Below are positions 56,726 to 64,000 of a stretch of DNA of 64,000 nucleotides, one piece after another. Made by a program: the position numbers and the translations under genes. Source of the DNA: Massilia sp. Root418 (GTDB lineage: Bacteria; Pseudomonadota; Gammaproteobacteria; Burkholderiales; Burkholderiaceae_D); contig NZ_LMEC01000020.1 of NCBI RefSeq assembly GCF_001425265.1, forward strand, positions 186,001-250,000. Direction: 5' to 3'. Numbering within the stretch: position 1 is the stretch's first letter; each line of letters begins with the position of its first letter. The notes below the pieces were generated by a model. It was not told where the DNA came from, did not search any database, and worked only from the letters and a program-made list of their open reading frames with translations.

Positions 56726-56739
<14 letters not shown>
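55006..56739 (+). CDS. 3-Hydroxyacyl-CoA dehydrogenase with repeat N-terminus
   Basis: 577 aa; usual PaaH/PaaC length is near 500. Residues 2-37 are TGQP/AQPA repeats. Then the NAD fold [46 protein letters not shown], and two C-terminal helical domains ([18 protein letters not shown]; second copy [18 protein letters not shown]). It oxidises a 3-hydroxyacyl-CoA in the beta-oxidation part. Overlaps ridA by 4 bp and the next gene by 14 bp. Confidence 0.92.
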
Positions 56740-57910
<1,171 letters not shown>

Positions 57911-57935
57911 TCCGCCCGGCGCGCAAGGAGACCGC

Positions 57936-58844
57936 ATGCGGAGCAAAGCCAGCACCCCGGACGGCGCCAGGCAGGACCCCGCCGCGCTCTACCAGGGCTA
58001 CAGCGCGGCGGAACTGGACCGCCAGTACAACGCCCGGGCCACCGTGCCCGACGCCACGGTCTACCTGCGCGCCTACGCCGAACAAAGCGCCGCCGCGCGC
58101 GCCGCGCTGCCCTGCCACTGCGGCGTGGCCTACGGCGGGCACGTAGACGAACAGCTCGACATTTTCCCCGCGCCGAAGCCCGGCAGCCCGGTGCTGCTCT
58201 ACATCCACGGCGGCTACTGGCGCGCGCTGTCGAAGGACGACTCCAGCTTCATGGCCGCCACCTTCACCGCAGCCGGCGCCACCGTGGTGGCGGTCAACTA
58301 CTCGCTCGCGCCCGGCGTGACGTTGGACCGCATCGTGGACCAGAACCGCCGCGCGCTCGCATGGGTGCACCGGCATATCGCGCAATACAACGGCGACGCG
58401 GGCAAGGTTTATCTGTGCGGCAGTTCAGCTGGCGGCCATCTGGTCGGCATGCTGCTGGCGCCAGGCTGGCAGCAGGCGCATGGCCTGCCGGCCGTCGCAG
58501 CGGCGGGCGCCTGCCCGGTCAGCGGCCTGATGGACCTCGCGCCCATCCCCGCCACGCACATCAACGAGTGGTGCAGGCTGGATGCCGCAGCGGCGCGGCG
58601 CCTCAGCCCCATCCACCACCTGCCCGACCAGGGCGGCCCGCTGCTGGCCTGCGTCGGCGCCACCGAGACCGCCGAATTCCGCCGCCAAAGCCGCAGCTAC
58701 GCCGACGCCTGGCGCGCCAAAGGCCTGCCGGCCGAGTACCTGGAAGTCCCGGGCACCAATCATTTCGACGTGGTGCTGGAACTGGCCAAAGCCGAGAGCC
58801 AGCTCACGCGCACGCTGCTGCGCATGATGGGTCTCGGCAGCTAG
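57936..58844 (+). CDS. Arylformamidase-like alpha/beta hydrolase
   Basis: 302 aa. HGGYW (91-95) oxyanion motif and GSSAGG nucleophile elbow (Ser164), then Asp near ATETAEFRR and His in GTNHFDVV. The N-terminal ELDRQYNARATVPD plus HGGYW is the kynurenine-formamidase (AFMID/BNA7) layout, not KynB. Formamidases release kynurenine or anthranilate from N-formyl compounds, so it may supply anthranilate to the island. Co-transcribed with gcdH (25 bp gap). Confidence 0.86.
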   Translation: MRSKASTPDGARQDPAALYQGYSAAELDRQYNARATVPDATVYLRAYAEQSAAARAALPCHCGVAYGGHVDEQLDIFPAPKPGSPVLLYIHGGYWRALSKDDSSFMAATFTAAGATVVAVNYSLAPGVTLDRIVDQNRRALAWVHRHIAQYNGDAGKVYLCGSSAGGHLVGMLLAPGWQQAHGLPAVAAAGACPVSGLMDLAPIPATHINEWCRLDAAAARRLSPIHHLPDQGGPLLACVGATETAEFRRQSRSYADAWRAKGLPAEYLEVPGTNHFDVVLELAKAESQLTRTLLRMMGLGS

Positions 58845-58913
58845 CTTCCCCCGGCCGCCCTGCATCGCCCCCTCACCGCGGCCCACGGTGGCGCTTGCCC
58901 GATTGTTCCACTG

Positions 58914-58932
58914 ATGGGTCAATGAAACCCAT
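58914..58932. promoter_or_regulatory. Possible operator upstream of the azoreductase
   Basis: ATGGGT-7-ACCCAT inverted repeat, about 80 bp before the azoreductase start. Typical half-site spacing for an HxlR/MarR-like or LysR-like protein; no such gene is adjacent. Confidence 0.35.
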
Positions 58933-59011
58933 TTAGCCAGCTTAATCTATCTTTTTGGGACTGTTAAAGTACATCCATCGCAGCACATAACCCAACACGA
59001 AGGAAACGACC

Positions 59012-59611
59012 ATGAACATCCTGCAAATCAACTCCAGCGCCCGCAGCACCGGTTCCGAATCCACCCGCCTGGCGGACTCCATCGTGGCCAAGCTGGCCGC
59101 TGCCAATCCCGGCGCCGCAATCGAGCGCCGCGACCTGGCCGCCAATCCGCATCCCGTGATCGACGAGCCTACCCTGCAGGCCCTGTTCACCCCTGCCGAC
59201 CAGCGCACGCCGGAGCAAGCGGCCCGCGTGGCCCTGGACGACGCCCTGATCGCCCAGGTGCAGGCAGCGGACGTGATCGTGATCGGCGCGCCGATGTACA
59301 ACTTCGGCATCACCGTGCAGCTCAAATCGTGGTTCGACGCCATCGCCCGTGCCGGCGTCACCTTCAAGTACGGCCCGACCGGCCCGGTCGGCCTGCTGAC
59401 CGGCAAAAAAGTCTACGTGGCCGTGGCCCGTGGCGGCCTGCACCGCGGCGCAGCCAGCGACACTCAGCTGCCGCACGTGAAGATGTTCCTGAACTTCGTC
59501 GGCCTGAACGACGTGCAGGTGGTCTACTCGGAAGGCCTGGGCATGGGTCCGGAAGCCGTCGCCAAGGCCCAGGCCGAGGCCGATGCGCAAGTGAACGCGG
59601 TACTGGCGTAA
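59012..59611 (+). CDS. azoR: FMN-dependent NADH azoreductase
   Basis: 199-aa flavodoxin-fold enzyme: [21 protein letters not shown] at the start, [20 protein letters not shown] (FMN), [30 protein letters not shown]. Reduces azo dyes and quinones in vitro; physiological role is quinone reduction. ACGAAGGAAACG precedes the ATG. Confidence 0.96.
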   Translation: MNILQINSSARSTGSESTRLADSIVAKLAAANPGAAIERRDLAANPHPVIDEPTLQALFTPADQRTPEQAARVALDDALIAQVQAADVIVIGAPMYNFGITVQLKSWFDAIARAGVTFKYGPTGPVGLLTGKKVYVAVARGGLHRGAASDTQLPHVKMFLNFVGLNDVQVVYSEGLGMGPEAVAKAQAEADAQVNAVLA

Positions 59612-59669
59612 GCGGCCATAGCAGCGAAGAGTAACGGGCAGGCGGCGCAAACAACCAAGGAGTATGGAA

Positions 59670-60548
59670 ATGACACAAGTAATCTCGGAAAACGTGCAGC
59701 AATCGCGCGGTGTGGAGCGCATCATCAACGGCCAGGCCGTGATGGACGGCGCGGGCGTGAAAATCAACCGTGTCCTGACCCAGCCTTTGCAGCGCCGCCT
59801 GGACCCGTTCCTGATGCTGGACAATTTCGGCAGCGATACCGCCAACGACTACATCGCCGGCTTCCCCGAGCACCCGCACCGCGGCTTCGAGACGGTGACC
59901 TATATGCTCACCGGCCGCATGCGGCACAAGGACAGCGCCGGCAACGAAGGCCTGCTGACCAACGGCGGCGTGCAGTGGATGACGGCCGGGCGCGGCGTGA
60001 TCCACTCGGAGATGCCGGAGCAGGAAGAAGGCCGCATGGAAGGCTTCCAGCTGTGGCTGAACCTGCCCGCCAAGGACAAGATGCGCGCCCCGTGGTATCG
60101 CGACTTCAACGCCGAGCAAGTGCCGTCGTTCGGCACCGAAGGCGCGCAAGTGCGCGTGATCGCCGGCAGCAGCCATGGCGTGGCCGGCGCGGTCCAGCGT
60201 GAAGTGACCGAGCCGATCTACCTCGACGTGGAACTGAAGGCGGGCGCCAGCTTCAGCCAGCAGATCCCGGCCGGGCACAACGCCTTCGTGTTCACCTATC
60301 GCGGCGGCGTGCACATCGGCGGCAAGCCGGTGGCCAGCGGCCGCATGGCGATCCTGGAAAACGCCGCCGGCGCCGACGGCGTGACGGTGCAGGCGGCTGA
60401 AGGCAGCCGCTTCATCCTGATCGCCGGCAAGCCGCTGAACGAGCCGATCGCCCAGTACGGCCCCTTCGTGATGAACACGCAGGCCGAGCTGATGCAGGCG
60501 GTGGACGACTTCCGCGCCGGCAAGCTGGGCGAAGAGGCCCACGCCTAA
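59670..60548 (+). CDS. Pirin-family protein
   Basis: 292-aa bicupin. Metal ligands are in FPEHPHRGFETVTYML and a later HSEMPEQEEG region; the second cupin follows (AGHNAFVFTYRGGVHIGG). Pirins act as quercetinase-like dioxygenases or redox sensors. ATG 59670 is 7 bp past AAGGAGT; ATG 59664 is only 1 bp past it. Follows azoR by 58 bp, a common pair in oxidative/quinone stress. Confidence 0.93.
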   Translation: MTQVISENVQQSRGVERIINGQAVMDGAGVKINRVLTQPLQRRLDPFLMLDNFGSDTANDYIAGFPEHPHRGFETVTYMLTGRMRHKDSAGNEGLLTNGGVQWMTAGRGVIHSEMPEQEEGRMEGFQLWLNLPAKDKMRAPWYRDFNAEQVPSFGTEGAQVRVIAGSSHGVAGAVQREVTEPIYLDVELKAGASFSQQIPAGHNAFVFTYRGGVHIGGKPVASGRMAILENAAGADGVTVQAAEGSRFILIAGKPLNEPIAQYGPFVMNTQAELMQAVDDFRAGKLGEEAHA

Positions 60549-60579
60549 GGCAATCAGGCAGCAACGGTCAAACCAGCCT

Positions 60580-60601
60580 CTGGGGGAAGCGACGCCCCCA
60601 G
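60580..60601. terminator. Stem-loop after pirin gene
   Basis: CTGGGGG/CCCCCAG with an 8-base loop, 31 bp after the pirin stop. No T-run; weak terminator candidate. Confidence 0.35.
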
Positions 60602-60632
60602 GGCTGTCCGCGTTTTCCGCTAAAATGTCCGC

Positions 60633-61103
60633 ATGACATCCCCACTCATCGGTTGGCTCAAACATCTGAGCCGTATCTGCGGCTTCGACACCGCCGACTC
60701 CTTCCCGCCCGGCCACCCGCACGCGCGCACGCGCTGGAACGCCGCGTATTTCGACATTGCCCCGGACGTGAAAGCGGACGAGATGGAGCGCCGCATCTGC
60801 GAGGCCATCGGCAACACGCCGCTGGTGTTCATCCACATCACCGCGCCCACGCCGCGCATGCAGCGCGCGCTGCTGGGCGTAATCGAATCGCGGCTGCGGC
60901 ACAACAACGGCAAGGAAGCGGCGCAGCTCGCTGCGCTGCTGATCAAATCCTACCAGAGCCCGCACACGGTGGAAGCCATGCCCGGGCTGCGCCAGGCCAT
61001 CGACAGCACCCGCGACGAAGAAGCCCCCGCCCGCGTGCGCGCCCTGCTCGAATTCCTCAACAGCATGCAATCGCCCTACGACGTCATCGAAATGCGCCAA
61101 TAA
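60633..61103 (+). CDS. Hypothetical soluble protein
   Basis: 156 aa, mostly helical, no signal peptide or membrane segment. Nothing recognised; notable parts are GFDTADSFPPGHPHARTRWN and IHITAPTPRMQRALLGVIE. It may be a stand-alone housekeeping gene; AAAATGTCCGCATG gives no strong ribosome site. Confidence 0.6.
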   Translation: MTSPLIGWLKHLSRICGFDTADSFPPGHPHARTRWNAAYFDIAPDVKADEMERRICEAIGNTPLVFIHITAPTPRMQRALLGVIESRLRHNNGKEAAQLAALLIKSYQSPHTVEAMPGLRQAIDSTRDEEAPARVRALLEFLNSMQSPYDVIEMRQ

Positions 61104-61134
61104 CCGCGTCGCCCTCACATCCTCCTACAACCAG

Positions 61135-61364
61135 CCTCAGCCGCATTTTCCCGACTTCGGGGTCTGACCCCGAAGGTGGTGCTCAGTCCGCCTGGCGCCA
61201 TCACTCCGCTACGGCAGGGGCAAAAACGGCGCCGGACGGAGCGCCGGCCTTATGGAATGGTGGGGAAAGTCTTAGCCTTTAAGCCATTTCTGACAGGCGA
61301 CCTGAGCCGCATTTCTTCAGGATCGGGGTCTGACCCCGATTTTGGAAAATGCGGCTCAGGTCGC
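61135..61364. repeat. Two GGGGTCTGACCCC-type inverted-repeat elements
   Basis: Copy A (about 61137-61180) has CTTCGGGGTC-T-GACCCCGAAG behind CAGCCGCATTTTCC. Copy B has an 18-bp perfect inverted repeat, 61297-61314 and 61347-61364 (GCGACCTGAGCCGCATTT and its complement), around an inner ATCGGGGTC-T-GACCCCGAT. Such elements are dispersed intergenic repeats; copy B forms the 3' end of the acyltransferase gene. Confidence 0.75.
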
Positions 61365-62458
61365 TTGGCGGGGAAGTAGCGGTCGCGCAGCAGCATGAAG
61401 GGGGTTTCGATGGCGGCGTAGAGCAGCCAGCCGAGCGGTACGCTGACCACGGTCATGATGGCGATGCCGGTCCAGCCGGCCGGGCTGATGCCGTGCTGGA
61501 TGAGCTCAGGCTTGAGCAGCAGGAATATCTGCTTGTGCGTCAGGTAGATGGCGTAGGACCAAAGCGCCAGCTTGCCGAAGCCGGGGATCGGCGTCTTCTC
61601 CAGCAGGGATCCGGGACTGAGCGCGGCAATCAGCAGCAGCGTGACGCCCAGCGCCAGCATCGGGTAGCCAAACACGGTCATGCCGTAGCCGTAGTGGTCT
61701 TCCGCGAACAGGTAGAGCGCTCCCCCGCCCACGGCCATGCCGGCCGCCAGCGCCCAGTTGCCGCGCGACGTGAGCCGGCGCCATGCCCCGGCGTGGTGGT
61801 TCTTCAGCAGCGCCAGCGCCACGCCGGCCACCAGCTCGTCAAACCGGCACAGGGAGGAGTAATAGATCACGTTGTAGTAGGCGAAGCCGCCTTCGTTGTC
61901 GCCCACGTGCGCCTGCCACAGGTAGCCGCGGATGGCCATGCCGCCGAGGAAGCTACCAACGACCGCGACCCAGGCCCAGGCCAGCGAGCGCCGCATCGCG
62001 CCGATCAGCAGCGCGACGGCCGGCAGCAGCACGTAGAACTGTTCTTCCACGCACAACGACCAGGCGTGCGAGAACGCGGTGCCCGGCGTGAGGTCGAAAT
62101 TCTGCGTGAAGGTGAGGAATTGCCATAGCGGCGGCATGCTGAGCCCGGCGCGGAACCACGGCCAGCAGGCGTACAGGGCCAGCACGACATAAAACGCCGG
62201 CAAAGTGCGCAGGAAGCGGCGGATGTAGAAGGTGCGCAGCGAGAAGCCGGCTTCGCTGCGCATGGCGCTGAAGATCTGGTTGCCGATCAGGTAGCCGGAC
62301 AGGCCGAAAAACAGGTCCACGCCGGTCCATCCCACCTCGCCCCAGAAGCCGAACGGGGCGTGTTTGCTGACGAACAGGACGTAGTGGTTCATGAACACGA
62401 GCGCGATCGCTAATGCGCGCAGCGTGTCTAGACCGTGGATACGGGTGATGGATTTCAT
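61250..62458 (-). CDS. Acyltransferase-3 (OafA/YrhL-type) membrane protein
   Basis: 402 aa with about ten membrane helices: RIHGLDTLRALAIALVFMNHY (catalytic His of the R/H region), VGWTGVDLFFGLSGYLIGNQ, SHAWSLCVEEQFYVLLP. Adds acyl groups to envelope glycans. The last 30 residues (from about RYFPAKRPEPHF) are encoded by the palindromic repeat and its flank, so the original C-terminus was probably replaced by the repeat insertion. Start 62458 is uncertain; a TTG at 62485 is also in frame. Confidence 0.88.
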   Translation of the reverse strand: MKSITRIHGLDTLRALAIALVFMNHYVLFVSKHAPFGFWGEVGWTGVDLFFGLSGYLIGNQIFSAMRSEAGFSLRTFYIRRFLRTLPAFYVVLALYACWPWFRAGLSMPPLWQFLTFTQNFDLTPGTAFSHAWSLCVEEQFYVLLPAVALLIGAMRRSLAWAWVAVVGSFLGGMAIRGYLWQAHVGDNEGGFAYYNVIYYSSLCRFDELVAGVALALLKNHHAGAWRRLTSRGNWALAAGMAVGGGALYLFAEDHYGYGMTVFGYPMLALGVTLLLIAALSPGSLLEKTPIPGFGKLALWSYAIYLTHKQIFLLLKPELIQHGISPAGWTGIAIMTVVSVPLGWLLYAAIETPFMLLRDRYFPAKRPEPHFPKSGSDPDPEEMRLRSPVRNGLKAKTFPTIP

Positions 62459-62529
62459 ATGCAATTTTAACTTTCGGCGGCTCAATCCCCGCTAGAATAA
62501 CGGCCATTCATCAGTTTCGGGGAACCAGC

Positions 62530-63492
62530 ATGACTGTAGCAAGCGATCTGCATTTCAAATCCGTCAACTATACCGGCCAGGGCAAGGGCCCGCGCGTGAT
62601 TATCACCGGCGCGGTGCACGGCAACGAGACCTGCGGGACCAAGGGTATCAATCGTGTGATGGAGGAGATCGACAGCGGCAAGCTGCGCATCCTGAACGGC
62701 ATGGTGACCTTTGTGCCCATCGTCAATCCGCTGGCCTACGCCAAGGGTGAACGTTCGGGCGACCGCAACCTGAACCGCAACCTGTTCCCCAACGAGAACC
62801 CGCAGGATTTCGAGGACCGCATCGCCAACTGGCTGTGCCCCCTGCTCGGCCAGCACGAGGTGCTGCTGGACCTGCACTCCTTCAACGCCCGGAGCCAGCC
62901 CTTCGTGATGGTGGGCCCGCGCAACAACGATGGCACGCTGCAGCCTTTCCAGCATGAGGAGAAGGAACGCGCCCTGGCGCGCCGCCTGGGCGTGAAGCGC
63001 TTCGTCGACGGCTGGATGGCGACCTACGGCGCCGGGGTGCAGCGCCGCCTGCGCGACGATTCGCAGCTGGAAACCGTGCTGCGCTATGGCGTGGGCACGA
63101 CCGAGTACATGCGCTCCACCGGCGGCTACGCGCTGACGCTGGAGTGCGGCCAGCACGCCGATCCGCAGGCGCCGGACGTGGCCTACCGCGCCATCATGAA
63201 TACCCTGGCCTTCCTGGGCTTGACCGATGCGCCGCAGCCGGTGCCGCTGGCGCCGGAAGAAACCGAGTACCTGAGCATGGTGGAAGTGCACGACAAGCAG
63301 GACGCGGGCGACAAGTTCAGCCGCGTGTGGTCCAGCTTTGACCGCGTCGCCAAGGGCGACGAGATCGGCCGCCGTGTGGACGGCACGCCGGTGCTGGCCG
63401 CCGAGGATGCCATCGTGCTGTTCCCGGACACCAACGCCCGCGCCAACGCAGAATGGTATTACCTGGCCAAGGCTAACCCGGCCGGCTTCTGA
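62530..63492 (+). CDS. AstE/aspartoacylase-type M14 deacylase
   Basis: 320-aa zinc enzyme: zinc ligands in TGAVHGNETCGTKG (His, Glu) and LLDLHSFNARS (His), then the catalytic Glu late in the fold (TLECGQHADPQAP). Removes acyl groups from amino acids (succinylglutamate desuccinylase or aspartoacylase family). Divergent from the acyltransferase across 71 bp; no other arginine-pathway gene adjoins. Confidence 0.9.
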   Translation: MTVASDLHFKSVNYTGQGKGPRVIITGAVHGNETCGTKGINRVMEEIDSGKLRILNGMVTFVPIVNPLAYAKGERSGDRNLNRNLFPNENPQDFEDRIANWLCPLLGQHEVLLDLHSFNARSQPFVMVGPRNNDGTLQPFQHEEKERALARRLGVKRFVDGWMATYGAGVQRRLRDDSQLETVLRYGVGTTEYMRSTGGYALTLECGQHADPQAPDVAYRAIMNTLAFLGLTDAPQPVPLAPEETEYLSMVEVHDKQDAGDKFSRVWSSFDRVAKGDEIGRRVDGTPVLAAEDAIVLFPDTNARANAEWYYLAKANPAGF

Positions 63493-63536
63493 ACCAGCGA
63501 CGGCGGCGTCCGCGCCGCCGTGCGCCTCCGTTCGCC

Positions 63537-63851
63537 TCAGTGCGCCAGCTTCAGGCCCAGGATGCCGCAGGTGATCATGGAGATGCAGACCAGCCGCAGC
63601 ACACCGGCTGGCTCGCCCAGCACCAAAATGCCGAACAGCGCCGTGCCCACCGTGCCGATGCCGGTCCACACGGCGTAGGCCGTGCCTAGCGGCAGGTCGC
63701 GCAGCGCCAGTCCCAGCAGCGCCATGCTGCCGCCCATGGACAGCAGCGTCAGCACCGAGGGCACCAGCTTGCTGAAGCCTTCCGTGTACTTCAGGCCGAC
63801 CGCCCAGCCTATCTCCATCAGTCCGGCAACAAACAGGAACAACCACGCCAT
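63537..63851 (-). CDS. sugE: Gdx/SugE small multidrug-resistance protein
   Basis: 104-aa four-helix exporter of the SMR family. Glu13 in GLMEIGWAVGLKYTEGF is the proton/substrate residue; WAVGLKYTEGF and GTAYAVWTGIGTVGT mark the Gdx (guanidinium exporter) branch. GGAGAG precedes ATG 63851. Only 65 bp separate it from the divergent gene, and no guanidine riboswitch was seen there. Confidence 0.93.
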   Translation of the reverse strand: MAWLFLFVAGLMEIGWAVGLKYTEGFSKLVPSVLTLLSMGGSMALLGLALRDLPLGTAYAVWTGIGTVGTALFGILVLGEPAGVLRLVCISMITCGILGLKLAH

Positions 63852-63916
63852 TTTCTCTCCTTCTCGGGCAAGCCGGCAGTATATCATTGCAACATTTCCA
63901 TCATGAAGGACGCTGA

Positions 63917-64000
63917 ATGATACTTATCGCGCAAATTTTCGCCGCCGTCGTGCTGCTGATCCACGTCTACATCGTGCTGCTGGAGACGGTGCTGTTCCGC
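63917..64000 (+). CDS. DUF1304-like membrane protein, 3' end beyond the window
   Basis: Only 28 codons are visible: a hydrophobic helix MILIAQIFAAVVLLIHVYI then VLLETVLF. The helix with a mid-placed His-x-Tyr followed by Glu is typical of the first helix of DUF1304 proteins, but the family is only a likely match on so short a piece. Confidence 0.55.
   Translation, partial: MILIAQIFAAVVLLIHVYIVLLETVLFR

Noticed and set aside
63852..63916. Guanidine riboswitch for the Gdx gene
   Set aside because: Only 65 bp lie upstream, with no recognisable fold or conserved motif.

Overview
The window is a stretch of high-GC chromosome that looks like a betaproteobacterium of the Oxalobacteraceae (Massilia/Duganella type). 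This is an inference from codon use, from an H-NS protein of the short betaproteobacterial type, from OmpC-type porins and from the many AraC/LysR one-component regulators. No rRNA, tRNA, insertion sequence, integrase, prophage or CRISPR array was seen.

Layout. 1-1.6 kb: a chemoreceptor (cut by the window edge) behind cheW. 1.7-14.5 kb: housekeeping and accessory genes, including an HD hydrolase, an MFS pump coupled to a solute-binding protein, DMT exporters, an SDR/AraC divergent pair, a two-subunit isoquinoline-oxidoreductase-type molybdoenzyme with an AraC regulator and MdaB-like quinone reductase, and a run of small hypothetical and acetyltransferase genes. 14.6-16.2 kb: a retron. It has a reverse transcriptase with YADD and VTG motifs, preceded by a 166-nt region bounded by near-perfect a1/a2 inverted repeats, with internal hairpins, a candidate branching G and a promoter whose predicted start falls on a1. 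16.2-37.7 kb: a secreted CocE-type hydrolase, trpS, CheB plus erythromycin-esterase-like enzyme, H-NS, a Fur-box PepSY membrane protein, an ATP-grasp protein, an overlapping coiled-coil/GAF-GAF-PAS-cyclase/LysR operon, a TonB receptor, psd and a DsbA-type protein. 37.7-38.1 kb: a gene-free, AT-rich gap holding an unusual array of CTA triplets exactly 10 bp apart, with inverted TAG copies. 38.1-39.3 kb: a secreted CXXCH protein.

39.3-58.9 kb is a coherent catabolic island: porin, thioesterase, LivFGMH plus a binding protein, an aryl-CoA ligase, a two-domain 2-aminobenzoyl-CoA monooxygenase/reductase, SDR, MarR regulator, enoyl-CoA hydratase, two acyl-CoA dehydrogenases (one glutaryl-CoA dehydrogenase-like), a RidA-like protein, a 3-hydroxyacyl-CoA dehydrogenase and an arylformamidase-like hydrolase. 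The set fits aerobic, CoA-dependent degradation of 2-aminobenzoate (anthranilate). The same 12-bp palindrome lies in front of the porin, the transporter operon and the ligase, so the encoded MarR protein probably controls all three.

59-64 kb: azoreductase, pirin, small hypothetical, acyltransferase, an AstE/aspartoacylase-type M14 enzyme, a Gdx/SugE exporter and the start of a DUF1304-like membrane protein. Two families of palindromic intergenic repeats occur: a GGCGGGTTA-type element at 42 kb and 48.6 kb, and a GGGGTCTGACCCC-type element at 61 kb.
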